Counted from the stretch's first letter, positions 39,913 through 53,020 are shown. The stretch: DNA of 64,000 nucleotides from Pseudomonas linyingensis (GCF_900109175.1 NZ_FNZE01000003.1:216174-280173), one strand, 5' to 3'. Notes: a model not told the origin generated them from the letters alone. Numbers and translations: made by a program.

Positions 39913-41199
39913 TTACTTGCGCTGATCCAGCGGCAGGTAGTCGCGCTGGGTGTAGCCGGTGTAGATCTGGCGCGGACGACCGATCTTGTAGCCTTCGGCG
40001 TACATTTCCTTCCACTGGGCGATCCAGCCGGCGGTGCGCGCCAGGGCGAAGATCACGGTGAACATGCTGGTCGGAATGCCGATGGCCTTCAGGATGATGC
40101 CCGAGTAGAAGTCTACGTTCGGGTACAGGTTGCGTTCCTTGAAGTACGGATCGTTGCGCGCGATCTCTTCCAGCTTCATGGCCAGCTCGAGCTTCGGATC
40201 GTTGATGCCCAGCTCGGACAGCACCTCGTCGCAGGTCTGCTTCATGACCTTGGCGCGCGGGTCGAAGTTCTTGTACACGCGGTGACCGAAGCCCATCAGC
40301 TTGAACGGGTCGTTCTTGTCCTTGGCCTTGGCGATGAACTTCTCGATGTTCTCGACGCTGCCGATCTCGTCGAGCATGGTCAGCACGGCCTCGTTGGCGC
40401 CACCGTGAGCCGGTCCCCACAGCGCGGCGATGCCGGCGGCGATACAGGCGAACGGGTTGGCACCGGTGGAGCCGGTCAGGCGCACGGTGGAGGTGGAGGC
40501 GTTCTGCTCATGGTCGGCGTGCAGGATGAAGATGCGGTCCATGGCCTTGGCCAGGATCGGGTTGATCTTCTTCTCTTCGCACGGGGTGTTGAACATCATG
40601 TGCAGGAAGTTTTCCGCGTAGCTCAGGTCGTTGCGCGGATACATGATCGGCTGGCCGGCCGAGTACTTGTAGCACATGGCAGCCATGGTCGGCATCTTGG
40701 CGATCAGGCGGATCGCGGAGATTTCGCGGTGCTGCGGATTGTTGTTGTCCAGCGAGTCGTGGTAGAACGCCGACAGGGCGCCGACCATGCCGCACATGAC
40801 CGCCATCGGGTGAGCGTCGCGACGGAAGCCGTTGAGGAACGACTTCATCTGCTCGTGAACCATGGTGTGGTTCTTCACCAGGCCGGTAAACTCGGCTTTC
40901 TGATCGGCAGTCGGCAGCTCGCCGTACAGCAGCGCGTAGCAGGTCTCGAGGTAGTCGGACTTCTCGGCCAGCTGCTCGATCGGGTAGCCGCGGTGCATCA
41001 GGATGCCCTTGTCGCCGTCGATGAAGGTGATCTTCGACTCGCAAGCGGCTGTCGACATGAAGCCAGGATCATAGGTGAAGACGCCCTGATTGGTCAGGGC
41101 CCGGACGTCAATGACGTCGGGACCGGCGGTCCCAGAGAGAATGGGCAGCTCGACGGGGGCTGCGCCCTCGATGATCAACTGTGCTTTCTTGTCAGCCAT
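39913..41199 (-). CDS. gltA: Citrate synthase (type II, hexameric)
   Basis: GltA condenses oxaloacetate and acetyl-CoA, the entry step of the TCA cycle. The 428-residue protein has the active-site segments [25 protein letters not shown] (His) and [15 protein letters not shown] (His, Arg), with the catalytic Asp in the C-terminal part. It is of the NADH-inhibited Gram-negative type. The ATG has an ideal TTTTAGGAGGCC ribosome site. It is transcribed away from sdhC with a TTGACT-16-TATAGT promoter at 41274-41301. Confidence 0.97.
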   Translation of the reverse strand: MADKKAQLIIEGAAPVELPILSGTAGPDVIDVRALTNQGVFTYDPGFMSTAACESKITFIDGDKGILMHRGYPIEQLAEKSDYLETCYALLYGELPTADQKAEFTGLVKNHTMVHEQMKSFLNGFRRDAHPMAVMCGMVGALSAFYHDSLDNNNPQHREISAIRLIAKMPTMAAMCYKYSAGQPIMYPRNDLSYAENFLHMMFNTPCEEKKINPILAKAMDRIFILHADHEQNASTSTVRLTGSTGANPFACIAAGIAALWGPAHGGANEAVLTMLDEIGSVENIEKFIAKAKDKNDPFKLMGFGHRVYKNFDPRAKVMKQTCDEVLSELGINDPKLELAMKLEEIARNDPYFKERNLYPNVDFYSGIILKAIGIPTSMFTVIFALARTAGWIAQWKEMYAEGYKIGRPRQIYTGYTQRDYLPLDQRK

Positions 41200-41273
41200 A
41201 ACCGGCCTCCTAAAATTTTGCTTGGCTTGAAATCATCTTTATGAAACACGGCCCCCCAGGCAGGGCCCGTGCC

Positions 41274-41301
41274 ACTATAGAGCCATAAAAGCGAAAGTCA
41301 A
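41274..41301 (-). promoter_or_regulatory. gltA sigma-70 promoter
   Basis: On the minus strand TTGACT (41296-41301), a 16-bp spacer and TATAGT (41274-41279) closely match consensus. They lie about 75 bp before the gltA start. Confidence 0.8.
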
Positions 41302-41416
41302 TTTGTCCGAAAGTCGGTTTGCGTCGCTTTCCGGCCGGCATGTTCGTGCCAATTAGACGGCTATTTACTCCTTTTGCAGGGGTGCGACAATCAGTCCTTT
41401 AGGCTAGGGGCGCGCG

Positions 41417-41445
41417 TTGTCATCGAAGGTCTAACTGTCTATACT
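41417..41445 (+). promoter_or_regulatory. sdhCDAB sigma-70 promoter
   Basis: TTGTCA (41417-41422), a 17-bp spacer and TATACT (41440-41445) make a strong promoter. It gives a leader of about 125 nt before the GTG of sdhC. Confidence 0.82.
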
Positions 41446-41578
41446 GCGTGGCCGACCGCCAGAGGCTATGCCAGGCCTAGGTTCTGGCTGTTGTCGTTCC
41501 CTGGTGATGGGTACCTGACAAGTGCACCTTCCCGACAACTTGCCCTGCTGGTTGGGGCTCTCAGTGTGAAAAGAAGCC

Positions 41579-41953
41579 GTGAATAGCAAACGACCCGTAA
41601 ACCTAGACCTTAGGACCATCCAACTCCCAATCACTGCTTACACGTCCATCGCTCACCGTATTTCCGGCGTCATTCTGTTTGTGGGCATCGCAGTGCTGTT
41701 GTATGCACTCGACCTGTCCCTGACGTCCGAGGAAGGCTTCGAGCAGGTGAAGGCGTGTCTGACCAGCCCTCTGGCCAAGTTCGTGATCTGGGGCCTGTTG
41801 TCCGCGCTGCTGTACCACATGGTAGCCGGTATTCGCCATCTGATTATGGATATGGGCATTGGTGAAACGCTGGAAGGCGGCAAGCTGGGCTCCAAAATCG
41901 TCATCGCCATCTCCGCGGTGCTGATCGTTCTTGCGGGGGTGTGGGTATGGTAA
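41579..41953 (+). CDS. sdhC: Succinate dehydrogenase cytochrome b556 subunit
   Basis: SdhC is a membrane anchor of succinate dehydrogenase (complex II) that binds haem b and ubiquinone. The 124-residue protein has three membrane helices and the family motif RPVNLDLRTIQLPITAYTSIAHRISG, with the quinone-site Ser/Arg in SIAHRISG and the haem-ligand His in the LYHMVAGIRH helix. It starts with GTG at 41579, matching the P. aeruginosa start. Its last 7 bases overlap the sdhD start, so the two are coupled. Confidence 0.95.
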   Translation: MNSKRPVNLDLRTIQLPITAYTSIAHRISGVILFVGIAVLLYALDLSLTSEEGFEQVKACLTSPLAKFVIWGLLSALLYHMVAGIRHLIMDMGIGETLEGGKLGSKIVIAISAVLIVLAGVWVW

Positions 41954-42315
41954 CCAACGTCACTAACTTCTCTCGGTCGGGTCTGTACGACTGGATGGCC
42001 CAGCGGGTTTCCGCTGTGGTTCTCGCGGCTTACTTCATCTTCCTGCTGGGCTACCTGGTAGCCAATCCGGGTCTGGGCTTTGCCGACTGGCATGGTCTGT
42101 TCTCCCAAAACTGGATGCGCATCTTCAGCCTGCTGGCCATCGTTGCCCTGAGTGCACACGCGTGGGTCGGTATGTGGACCATCTCCACTGACTACCTGAC
42201 GCCGATGGCGCTGGGCAAGTCGGCCACCGCTGTGCGTTTCCTTTTCCAGGCAGTCTGCGGCATCGCCATGTTCGCGTTCTTTGTCTGGGGTGTGCAGATT
42301 CTTTGGGGTATCTGA
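41947..42315 (+). CDS. sdhD: Succinate dehydrogenase membrane anchor subunit
   Basis: SdhD is the second membrane anchor of complex II. The 122-residue protein has three helices and the motifs SGLYDWMAQRVSAVVLA and HAWVGMWTISTDYL, the latter carrying the haem-ligand and quinone-site residues. The ATG at 41947 overlaps the sdhC stop; length equals that of P. aeruginosa SdhD. sdhA follows 3 bp later. Confidence 0.95.
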   Translation: MVTNVTNFSRSGLYDWMAQRVSAVVLAAYFIFLLGYLVANPGLGFADWHGLFSQNWMRIFSLLAIVALSAHAWVGMWTISTDYLTPMALGKSATAVRFLFQAVCGIAMFAFFVWGVQILWGI

Positions 42316-42318
42316 TCC

Positions 42319-44091
42319 ATGGCTAACATTCCTACTCTTTCCTTCGACGCCATCATCATCGGTGGTGGCGGCGCCGGCATGCGCGCCGCACTGCAGCTGT
42401 CCCAGTCGGGACACAAGACTGCCGTGGTGACCAAGGTCTTCCCGACCCGTTCGCACACCGTATCTGCTCAGGGTGGCATCACCTGCGCCATCGCTTCGGC
42501 CGACCCGAACGACGACTGGCGCTGGCACATGTACGACACCGTCAAGGGCTCCGACTACATCGGTGACCAGGACGCGATCGAATACATGTGCTCCGTAGGC
42601 CCGGAAGCCGTGTTCGAGCTCGAGCACATGGGTCTGCCGTTCTCCCGTACCGAACAGGGTCGCATCTACCAGCGTCCATTCGGCGGTCAGTCCAAGGGGC
42701 CGGATAACCCAACTCAGGCCGCGCGTACCTGTGCTGCAGCCGACCGTACTGGTCACGCCCTGCTGCACACCCTGTACCAGGCCAACCTGAAGAACGGCAC
42801 CACCTTCCTCAACGAGTGGTTCGCGGTCGATCTGGTGAAGAACCAGGACGGCGCCATCGTCGGCATCATCGCCATCTGCATCGAAACCGGCGAGACGGCC
42901 TACATCCGTTCCAAGGCCACCGTGCTGGCCACCGGCGGCGCCGGTCGCATCTACGCGTCCACCACCAACGCCCTGATCAACACCGGTGACGGCGTGGGCA
43001 TGGCTCTGCGTGCCGGCGTGCCGGTGCAGGACATCGAGATGTGGCAGTTCCACCCGACCGGCATCGCCGGTGCCGGCGTGCTGGTGACCGAAGGTTGCCG
43101 TGGCGAGGGTGGCTACCTGATCAACAAGCACGGCGAGCGTTTCATGGAGCGTTATGCGCCGAACGCCAAGGACCTGGCCGGTCGCGACGTGGTCGCCCGT
43201 TCCATGGTCAAGGAAATCATCGCCGGCAACGGCTGTGGTCCGGATGGCGATCACGTGCTGCTGAAGCTCGACCACCTGGGTGAGGAAGTGCTGCACAGCC
43301 GCCTGCCGGGTATCTGCGAACTGTCCAAGACCTTCGCGCACGTCGATCCGGTGACTGCTCCGGTTCCGGTAGTGCCGACCTGCCACTACATGATGGGCGG
43401 CGTGGCCACCAACATCCATGGTCAGGCCATCACCCAGGATGCCAACGGCAACGACAAGATCATCGACGGCCTGTTCGCGGTCGGCGAAGTGGCTTGCGTA
43501 TCCGTACACGGCGCCAACCGTCTGGGCGGCAACTCGCTGCTCGACCTGGTGGTGTTCGGTCGTGCTGCTGGCCTGCACCTGGAAAAAGCCCTCAAGGAAG
43601 GCATCGAGCACCGCGGTGCCACCGAGTCCGACCTCGAGGCTTCGCTCAAGCGTCTGGCGGGTGTCAACCAGCGTACCACTGGCGAAGACGTGGCTCCGCT
43701 GCGTAAAGAGCTGCAGAACTGCATGCAGAACTACTTCGGTGTATTCCGTACCGGCGAATACATGCAGAAGGGTATTGCCCAACTGGCCGACCTGCGGGAA
43801 CGCATCGCGAACGTCAAGATCGCGGACAAGAGCCAGGCTTTCAACACTGCGCGTACCGAAGCGCTGGAACTGCAAAACCTCCTCGAAGTGGCCGAAGCCA
43901 CTGCGATCGCTGCCGAGGCTCGCAAAGAGTCCCGCGGCGCGCATGCCCGCGAAGACTTCGAGGATCGCGACGACGAGAACTGGCTGTGCCACTCCCTGTA
44001 CTTCCCGGGTGAGAAGCGCGTGACCAAGCGTGGTGTCAATTTCTCGCCGAAGACCGTTCCGGCCTTTGAACCCAAGGTTCGTACTTATTAA
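42319..44091 (+). CDS. sdhA: Succinate dehydrogenase flavoprotein subunit
   Basis: SdhA oxidises succinate to fumarate with covalently bound FAD. The 590-residue protein has the FAD-binding loop [14 protein letters not shown], the flavinylated His in [13 protein letters not shown], the active-site segment [15 protein letters not shown] and [32 protein letters not shown] is near the end of the FAD domain. Codon use is highly biased, fitting high expression. It lies within sdhCDAB. Confidence 0.98.
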   Translation: MANIPTLSFDAIIIGGGGAGMRAALQLSQSGHKTAVVTKVFPTRSHTVSAQGGITCAIASADPNDDWRWHMYDTVKGSDYIGDQDAIEYMCSVGPEAVFELEHMGLPFSRTEQGRIYQRPFGGQSKGPDNPTQAARTCAAADRTGHALLHTLYQANLKNGTTFLNEWFAVDLVKNQDGAIVGIIAICIETGETAYIRSKATVLATGGAGRIYASTTNALINTGDGVGMALRAGVPVQDIEMWQFHPTGIAGAGVLVTEGCRGEGGYLINKHGERFMERYAPNAKDLAGRDVVARSMVKEIIAGNGCGPDGDHVLLKLDHLGEEVLHSRLPGICELSKTFAHVDPVTAPVPVVPTCHYMMGGVATNIHGQAITQDANGNDKIIDGLFAVGEVACVSVHGANRLGGNSLLDLVVFGRAAGLHLEKALKEGIEHRGATESDLEASLKRLAGVNQRTTGEDVAPLRKELQNCMQNYFGVFRTGEYMQKGIAQLADLRERIANVKIADKSQAFNTARTEALELQNLLEVAEATAIAAEARKESRGAHAREDFEDRDDENWLCHSLYFPGEKRVTKRGVNFSPKTVPAFEPKVRTY

Positions 44092-44102
44092 GGGTGATCG
44101 CC

Positions 44103-44807
44103 ATGTTGCAAGTGAGTGTTTATCGCTATAACCCGGAGAAAGACGCTGCTCCGTTCATGCAGGACTTCCAGGTCAATACCGATGGCAAGGACCTGATGGT
44201 GCTGGACGTGCTGGCGCTGATCAAGGAGCAGGACGTGACCTTCTCCTACCGTCGTTCCTGCCGCGAAGGCGTGTGCGGTTCCGACGGCATGAACATCAGC
44301 GGCAAGAACGGCCTGGCCTGCATCACCCCGCTGTCCGCGGTGGTGAAGAACGGTAAGCTGGTGGTTCGCCCGCTGCCCGGCCTGCCGGTCATTCGTGACC
44401 TGGTGGTCGATATGAGCATCTTCTACAAGCAGTACGAGAAGGTGCAGCCGTTCCTGCAGAACGATACTCCGGCCCCGGCCATCGAGCGTCTGCAATCCCC
44501 GGAACAGCGCGAGAAGCTGGACGGTCTGTACGAGTGCATCCTGTGCGCCTGCTGCTCGACCTCCTGCCCGTCGTTCTGGTGGAACCCCGACAAGTTCCTC
44601 GGTCCGGCTGCCCTGCTGCAGGCCTATCGCTTCCTGGCCGACAGCCGTGACACCAAGACCGAAGAGCGTTTGGCCTCGCTGGACGATCCGTTCAGTGTGT
44701 TCCGTTGCCGCGGGATCATGAACTGCGTGAACGTTTGCCCGAAGGGTCTCAACCCGACCAAGGCAATCGGCCACGTACGTAACATGCTGCTGCAAAGCGC
44801 TACCTGA
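44103..44807 (+). CDS. sdhB: Succinate dehydrogenase iron-sulfur subunit
   Basis: SdhB carries three Fe-S clusters that pass electrons from SdhA to quinone. The 234-residue protein has the [2Fe-2S] motif SCREGVCGSDGMN...CITPL and the ferredoxin-type CILCACCSTSCPSFWWN and CVNVCPKGLNP cysteines for the [4Fe-4S] and [3Fe-4S] clusters. I chose the ATG at 44103 (MLQVSVYRYNP), the conserved start, over the GTG three codons upstream. It ends sdhCDAB, and a 256-bp spacer precedes sucA. Confidence 0.97.
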   Translation: MLQVSVYRYNPEKDAAPFMQDFQVNTDGKDLMVLDVLALIKEQDVTFSYRRSCREGVCGSDGMNISGKNGLACITPLSAVVKNGKLVVRPLPGLPVIRDLVVDMSIFYKQYEKVQPFLQNDTPAPAIERLQSPEQREKLDGLYECILCACCSTSCPSFWWNPDKFLGPAALLQAYRFLADSRDTKTEERLASLDDPFSVFRCRGIMNCVNVCPKGLNPTKAIGHVRNMLLQSAT

Positions 44808-45063
44808 TGATCCGCCACTGGCGGTGATTCAACGAAGTCAGCACGGGGTGGCGGATGACCGCTGCTCCGTGCTGCTGCAGAACCAACCGTGGCTCACAAA
44901 GCTGCGGTTTTTTGATCAAAAAACGACCAGCAGGGGCAACCGGGCTGGAACCCGGACCATCTGCGGGATCCGTAGTGGCTTTACCGAAGTCGCTGCTTTG
45001 GACTTTCGAGCCATCCTGCGGTCTCCGCGCCAGGTGGTGTCCCCTTACCGAGGGTGACCTAGC
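44808..45063 (+). promoter_or_regulatory. Palindrome-rich spacer between sdhB and sucA
   Basis: This gap contains a CCGCC-ACT-GGCGG hairpin (44811-44824) and AGCACGG...CCGTGCT with an internal GGCGG/CCGCT stem (44840-44873). A perfect palindrome with centre GATC flanked by T6 and A6 follows (44907-44924), then CCGGG...CCCGG (44940-44955). The order hairpin, T run, further hairpin suggests a regulatory leader or attenuation of the sdh to suc transcript. I see no clear promoter hexamers. Confidence 0.5.
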
Positions 45064-47895
45064 ATGCATGAAAGCGTAATGCAGCGGATGTGGAACAGTG
45101 CCCACCTGTCCGGTGGAAACGCTGCCTACGTCGAAGAACTCTACGAGCTCTTCCTGCACGATCCCAACGCTGTGCCCGAAGAGTGGCGCACCTACTTCCA
45201 GAAGTTGCCGGCCGACGGCAGCCAGTCTCCCGACGTTTCCCATGCCACGGTCCGCGATCACTTCGTGCTGCTGGCCAAGAACCAGCGCCGCGCCCAGCCG
45301 GTATCCGCCGCTGCGGTGAGCAGCGAGCATGAGAAGAAGCAGGTCGAAGTGCTGCGTCTGATTCAGGCCTTCCGCATGCGTGGCCATCAGGCATCCCAGC
45401 TGGACCCGCTGGGTCTGTGGGAGCGCAAGGCGCCGGCCGATCTGTCGATCCATCACTACGGACTGACCGACGCCGATCTGGATACCGTCTACCATACCGG
45501 CGAGCTGTTCATCGGCAAGCAGGAAGCGACCCTGCGCGAAATCCGCGATGCCCTGCAGAGCACCTACTGCGGTACCATCGGTGCGGAGTTCACCCACATC
45601 GTCGATTCCGAGCAGCGCAAGTGGTTCCAGCAGCGTCTGGAAAGCGTGCGCGGCCGTCCGCAGTTCTCCGCCGAAGCCAAGAGCCACCTGCTCGAGCGCC
45701 TGACGGCTGCCGAAGGGCTGGAGAAGTACCTGGGCACCAAGTTCCCGGGCACCAAGCGCTTCGGTCTGGAGGGTGGCGAGAGCATGATCCCGATGGTCGA
45801 CGAGATCATCCAGCGCTCCGGCTCCTACGGCGCCAAGGAAGTCGTCATCGGCATGGCCCACCGCGGCCGTCTCAACCTGCTGGTCAACGCCTTGGGCAAG
45901 AACCCGCGCGACCTCTTCGACGAGTTCGAAGGCAAGAAGGTCGACGGCCTCAGCTCCGGTGACGTGAAGTACCACCAGGGCTTCTCCTCCAACGTCATGA
46001 CCCCGGGTGGCGAAGTGCACCTGGCGATGTCGTTCAACCCGTCGCACCTGGAGATCGTCTCCCCGGTGGTCGAGGGCTCCGTGCGTGCCCGTCAGGACCG
46101 TCGCGGCGATGTCACGGGTGAGAAGGTGGTGCCGGTTTCGATCCACGGTGACGCGGCGTTCGCCGGTCAGGGCGTGGTGATGGAAACCTTCCAGATGTCG
46201 CAGATCCGCGGCTTCAAGACCGGTGGCACGATCCACATCGTGATCAACAACCAGGTCGGTTTCACCATCAGCAACACCGAAGACTCGCGCTCCACCGAGT
46301 ACTGCACCGATCCGGCGAAGATGATTCAGGCGCCGATCCTGCACGTCAACGGCGATGATCCGGAAGCGGTGCTGTTCGTCACCCAGCTGGCCGTCGACTA
46401 TCGCATGCAGTTCAAGCGTGACGTGGTCATCGACCTGGTCTGCTACCGCCGTCGCGGTCACAACGAGGCCGACGAGCCGAGCGGCACCCAGCCGCTGATG
46501 TACCAGAAGATCGCCAAGCAGCGCACCACCCGCGAGCTGTATGCCGATGCGCTGGTGCAGTCCGGCACCCTGAGCGCCGAACAGGTCCAGGCCCGTGTCG
46601 ACGATTACCGCACCGCGCTGGACAACGGCCTGCACGTGGTCAAGAGCCTGGTCAAGGAGCCGAACCCGGAACTGTTCGTCGACTGGCGTCCGTATCTGGG
46701 CCATGCCTGGACCGCGCGTCACGACACCAGCTTCGACCTGAAGACCCTGCAGGAGCTGAACCAGAAGCTGCTGCAGATTCCGGAAGGTTTCGTGGTCCAG
46801 CGTCAGGTCGCCAAGATCCTCGAGGATCGCGGCCGCATGGGTGCCGGCGCCATGCCGATCAACTGGGGCTTCGCCGAGACCCTGGCCTACGCCACTCTGC
46901 TGGTCGAAGGCCATCCGGTGCGCATCACCGGCCAGGACGTCGGTCGCGGTACCTTCTCGCACCGTCATGCCGCGCTGCACAGCCAGAAGGATGCCAGCCG
47001 CTACATCGCGCTGCAGCACCTGTATGAAGGTCAGCCCAAGTTCGACCTATACGACTCCTTCCTCTCCGAGGAAGCGGTACTGGCCTTCGAATACGGCTAC
47101 GCCACTACCACGCCGAACGCGCTGGTGATCTGGGAAGCCCAGTTCGGCGACTTCGCCAACGGTGCCCAGGTGGTGATCGACCAGTTCATCACCAGCGGCG
47201 AGCACAAGTGGGGCCGCCTGTGCGGCCTGACCATGCTGTTGCCGCACGGCTACGAAGGCCAGGGTCCGGAGCACTCCTCCGCCCGCCTGGAGCGTTACCT
47301 GCAGCTGTGCGCCGAACAGAACATCCAGGTCTGCGTGCCGACCACCCCGGCTCAGGTCTACCACATGCTGCGCCGCCAGGTAATCCGTCCGCTGCGCAAG
47401 CCGCTGGTGGCCCTGACTCCGAAGTCGCTGCTGCGCCACAAGCTGGCCATCTCGACCCTGGAAGATCTGGCCCAAGGCTCGTTCCACCCGGTCCTGCCGG
47501 AAGTCGACAGTCTGGACCCGAAGAAGGTCGAGCGTCTGGTCCTGTGCAGCGGCAAGGTCTACTACGACCTGCTGGACAAGCGTCGCGCCGAGGGTCGCGA
47601 GGACACCGCCATCGTCCGTATCGAACAGCTCTATCCGTTCCCGGAAGAGGAGCTGGCCGAGGTCATGGCGCCCTACAAGAACCTCAAGCACGTGGTCTGG
47701 TGCCAGGAAGAGCCGATGAACCAGGGCGCCTGGTACTGCAGCCAGCATCACATGCGTCGCGTCATCAGCGCCCACAAGAAGACTCTCGGCCTGGCCTACG
47801 CCGGTCGCGATGCTTCCGCAGCGCCGGCTTGTGGCTACGCCTCGATGCATGCCGAACAGCAGGAAAAACTGCTGCAGGACGCTTTCACCGTTTAA
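45064..47895 (+). CDS. sucA: 2-oxoglutarate dehydrogenase E1 component
   Basis: SucA decarboxylates 2-oxoglutarate with thiamine diphosphate and transfers the succinyl group to SucB. The 943-residue protein has the N-terminal E2-binding segment (MWNSAHLSGGNAAYVEELYE) and the ThDP site GMAHRGRLNLL. YRRRGHNEADEP, QDVGRGTFSHRHA and the C-terminal HVVWCQEEPMNQGAW follow. Codon use is strongly biased. The ATG at 45064 follows GAGGGTGACC. sucB follows after 80 bp. Confidence 0.98.
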   Translation: MHESVMQRMWNSAHLSGGNAAYVEELYELFLHDPNAVPEEWRTYFQKLPADGSQSPDVSHATVRDHFVLLAKNQRRAQPVSAAAVSSEHEKKQVEVLRLIQAFRMRGHQASQLDPLGLWERKAPADLSIHHYGLTDADLDTVYHTGELFIGKQEATLREIRDALQSTYCGTIGAEFTHIVDSEQRKWFQQRLESVRGRPQFSAEAKSHLLERLTAAEGLEKYLGTKFPGTKRFGLEGGESMIPMVDEIIQRSGSYGAKEVVIGMAHRGRLNLLVNALGKNPRDLFDEFEGKKVDGLSSGDVKYHQGFSSNVMTPGGEVHLAMSFNPSHLEIVSPVVEGSVRARQDRRGDVTGEKVVPVSIHGDAAFAGQGVVMETFQMSQIRGFKTGGTIHIVINNQVGFTISNTEDSRSTEYCTDPAKMIQAPILHVNGDDPEAVLFVTQLAVDYRMQFKRDVVIDLVCYRRRGHNEADEPSGTQPLMYQKIAKQRTTRELYADALVQSGTLSAEQVQARVDDYRTALDNGLHVVKSLVKEPNPELFVDWRPYLGHAWTARHDTSFDLKTLQELNQKLLQIPEGFVVQRQVAKILEDRGRMGAGAMPINWGFAETLAYATLLVEGHPVRITGQDVGRGTFSHRHAALHSQKDASRYIALQHLYEGQPKFDLYDSFLSEEAVLAFEYGYATTTPNALVIWEAQFGDFANGAQVVIDQFITSGEHKWGRLCGLTMLLPHGYEGQGPEHSSARLERYLQLCAEQNIQVCVPTTPAQVYHMLRRQVIRPLRKPLVALTPKSLLRHKLAISTLEDLAQGSFHPVLPEVDSLDPKKVERLVLCSGKVYYDLLDKRRAEGREDTAIVRIEQLYPFPEEELAEVMAPYKNLKHVVWCQEEPMNQGAWYCSQHHMRRVISAHKKTLGLAYAGRDASAAPACGYASMHAEQQEKLLQDAFTV

Positions 47896-47975
47896 TGCCT
47901 TCACCAGTGCGCTGCCGGACCCCGGGTCCGGCAGTTGCACGTTTGAAGAACCCGAATCAATAGGAACCGCAGATA

Positions 47976-50702
<2,727 letters not shown>

Positions 50703-50750
50703 CCCGCGCCTGTTGCATGGATGAGGCCTGGCTTCATCCGTGCAGCCCCC

Positions 50751-50806
50751 AGCGGCCCTGGTCGAGGGAGTCTTGGACTTCCCGCGACCGGGGCCGTTGT
50801 TGTTTC
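50751..50806 (+). terminator. Intrinsic terminator after lpdG
   Basis: CGGCCCTGGTCGAGGGA and TCCCGCGACCGGGGCCG form a 17-bp stem with two mismatches and an approximately 10-nt loop, followed by TTGTTGTTT. It divides lpdG from sucC. Confidence 0.85.
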
Positions 50807-50945
50807 AGTCATTGGCTGTGCTGAATACCAGTCGCAACGATATGCCGATCGCGACTTGACTGGCTGCCCAAACAGGCTACCACTGCAGGCTTTTCCCGAT
50901 TAAGATCCGTGGTGCCAATACTTACAACTAAAGTGGTATGGAAAC

Positions 50946-52112
50946 ATGAATCTTCACGAATATCAGGGTAAGCAGTTGTTTGCCGAGTATGGGTTGCCGG
51001 TCTCCTTGGGTTACGCGGTCGATACTCCGAAAGAAGCAGCCGAGGCCTGCGACAAGATTGGCGGCAGTGCCTGGGTGGTCAAGGCCCAGGTGCATGCTGG
51101 CGGTCGTGGCAAGGCGGGCGGCGTCAAGCTGGTTCGTAGCAAGGAAGAAGCCAAGGCCTTTGCCCAACAGTGGCTCGATCAGCGTCTGGTGACCTACCAG
51201 ACCGACGCCAATGGGCAACCGGTCAGCAAGATTCTGGTCGAGTCCTGCACCGATATTGCCAAGGAGCTGTATCTGGGTGCGGTGGTCGACCGTTCCACCC
51301 GGCGCATCGTGTTCATGGCCTCCACCGAGGGCGGCGTGGACATCGAGAAGGTCGCCCACGAAACTCCCGAGAAGATCCTCAAGACCACCATCGACCCGCT
51401 GGTCGGTGCCCAGCCGTTCCAAGGTCGTGAGCTGGCCTTCAAGCTCGGCCTCAAGGGCGACCAGATCAAGCAGTTCGCACAGATCTTCGTCGGCCTGGCC
51501 AAGCTGTTCCAGGACTACGACCTGGCCCTGCTCGAGGTCAACCCGCTGGTGATCAAGGCCGATGGCAACCTGCACTGCCTGGATGCCAAGCTCAACATCG
51601 ACGGCAACGCCCTGTACCGCCAGCCGAAGCTGCGCGAGATGCAGGACCCGTCGCAAGACGACCCGCGCGAGGCCCATGCGGCCAAGTGGGAACTCAACTA
51701 CGTGGCGCTGGATGGCAACATCGGTTGCATGGTCAACGGCGCGGGCCTGGCCATGGGCACCATGGACATCGTCAACCTGCACGGTGGCAAGCCGGCCAAC
51801 TTCCTCGACGTCGGCGGTGGCGCGACCAAGGAGCGGGTGGTCGAGGCGTTCAAGATCATCCTCTCCGACAGCAACGTGAAGGCGGTGCTGATCAACATCT
51901 TCGGCGGCATCGTGCGCTGCGACATGATCGCCGAAGGCGTCATCGGTGCCGTTCGTGAGGTGGGCGTGCAGGTGCCGGTGGTCGTGCGCCTGGAAGGCAA
52001 CAACGCCGAGCTGGGTGCCGAAGTGCTGGCGGCCAGCGGTCTGAACATCATCGCGGCAACCAGTCTGACCGACGCCGCGCAGCAGGTCGTCAAGGCCGCG
52101 GAGGGCAAGTAA
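50946..52112 (+). CDS. sucC: Succinyl-CoA synthetase beta subunit
   Basis: SucC binds the nucleotide and succinate in the step succinyl-CoA plus ADP (or GDP) to succinate plus ATP (or GTP). The 388-residue protein has the ATP-grasp domain ([18 protein letters not shown]) and the CoA/active-site part [18 protein letters not shown] and [15 protein letters not shown]. The GTATGGAAAC leader before the ATG lacks a classic Shine-Dalgarno. It overlaps sucD by one base (TAATG). Confidence 0.97.
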   Translation: MNLHEYQGKQLFAEYGLPVSLGYAVDTPKEAAEACDKIGGSAWVVKAQVHAGGRGKAGGVKLVRSKEEAKAFAQQWLDQRLVTYQTDANGQPVSKILVESCTDIAKELYLGAVVDRSTRRIVFMASTEGGVDIEKVAHETPEKILKTTIDPLVGAQPFQGRELAFKLGLKGDQIKQFAQIFVGLAKLFQDYDLALLEVNPLVIKADGNLHCLDAKLNIDGNALYRQPKLREMQDPSQDDPREAHAAKWELNYVALDGNIGCMVNGAGLAMGTMDIVNLHGGKPANFLDVGGGATKERVVEAFKIILSDSNVKAVLINIFGGIVRCDMIAEGVIGAVREVGVQVPVVVRLEGNNAELGAEVLAASGLNIIAATSLTDAAQQVVKAAEGK

Positions 52113-52993
52113 TGAGCATCCTGATCGACAAGGACACCAAGGTCATCTGCCAGGGCTTCACCGGCAGTCAGGGTACCTTCCATTCGGAGCAGGCCCTGGA
52201 ATATGGCGCCCAGATGGTCGGCGGCGTGACTCCCGGCAAGGGCGGTACCACCCATCTCGGTCTGCCGGTGTTCGACACCGTAAAGGATGCCGTGGCCGCC
52301 ACCGGCGCCACCGCGTCGGTGATCTATGTGCCGGCGCCGTTCTGCAAGGATTCGATCCTCGAGGCGGCCTTCAGTGGTATCCAGCTGATCATCTGCATCA
52401 CCGAGGGCATCCCGACCCTGGACATGCTCGAGGTGAAGGTCAAGTGCGACGAGCTGGGCGTGCGCCTGATCGGGCCGAATTGCCCGGGCGTGATTACCCC
52501 GGGGCAGTGCAAGATCGGTATCATGCCCGGCCACATTCACCTGCCCGGCAAGGTCGGCATCGTGTCGCGTTCCGGCACCCTGACCTATGAGGCAGTGAAG
52601 CAGACCACCGACGCCGGCTTCGGCCAGTCCACCTGCGTGGGCATTGGTGGTGACCCGATCCCGGGTTCGAGCTTCATTGATATCCTGAAACTGTTCGAAC
52701 AGGACCCGCAGACCGAAGCCATCGTGATGATCGGCGAGATCGGCGGCAGTGCCGAGGAAGAGGCGGCGGCCTTCATCAAGGCCAACGTGACCAAGCCGGT
52801 GGTGTCCTACATCGCCGGCGTGACCGCGCCGCCCGGCAAGCGCATGGGCCACGCCGGCGCGATCATTTCCGGTGGCAAGGGCACTGCGGACGAGAAGTTC
52901 GCCGCGCTGCAGGATGCCGGGGTTAAGACCGTGCGCTCGCTGGCCGATATCGGCAAGGCTCTGGCCGAGGCGACTGGCTGGTCCATGAAATAA
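52112..52993 (+). CDS. sucD: Succinyl-CoA synthetase alpha subunit
   Basis: SucD binds CoA and carries the phosphohistidine intermediate. The 293-residue protein has the CoA-binding [14 protein letters not shown], the swivel loop and [15 protein letters not shown] containing the phosphorylated His. [13 protein letters not shown] helps bind the power helix. It is translated in coupling with sucC through the TAATG overlap. A terminator at 53021-53048 ends the unit. Confidence 0.97.
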   Translation: MSILIDKDTKVICQGFTGSQGTFHSEQALEYGAQMVGGVTPGKGGTTHLGLPVFDTVKDAVAATGATASVIYVPAPFCKDSILEAAFSGIQLIICITEGIPTLDMLEVKVKCDELGVRLIGPNCPGVITPGQCKIGIMPGHIHLPGKVGIVSRSGTLTYEAVKQTTDAGFGQSTCVGIGGDPIPGSSFIDILKLFEQDPQTEAIVMIGEIGGSAEEEAAAFIKANVTKPVVSYIAGVTAPPGKRMGHAGAIISGGKGTADEKFAALQDAGVKTVRSLADIGKALAEATGWSMK

Positions 52994-53020
52994 GCTCCGG
53001 TGGAGCAGGCTTGACGGAAG

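Larger units (their letters stand above)
41200..41578. other. gltA-sdhC divergent intergenic region
   Basis: This 379-bp region separates the divergent TCA operons and contains a near-consensus sigma-70 promoter for each side. The gltA leader is about 65 bp and the sdhC leader about 125 bp. The long sdhC leader, with short hairpins, leaves room for post-transcriptional control. No open frame in it looks coding. Confidence 0.75.

Noticed and set aside
41340-41360. TGGCACG on the minus strand near 41346 as a sigma-54 site
   Set aside because: The GC element is not at the required 10-bp distance from GG.
41653-43992. Long minus-strand open frame opposite sdhC, sdhD and sdhA
   Set aside because: The plus strand encodes three complete, conserved genes; the antisense frame has composition-driven sequence only.
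44907-44924. T6-GATC-A6 palindrome as an Anr/Fnr box
   Set aside because: It lacks TTGAT-N4-ATCAA; the two TGATC halves share the same GATC centre.
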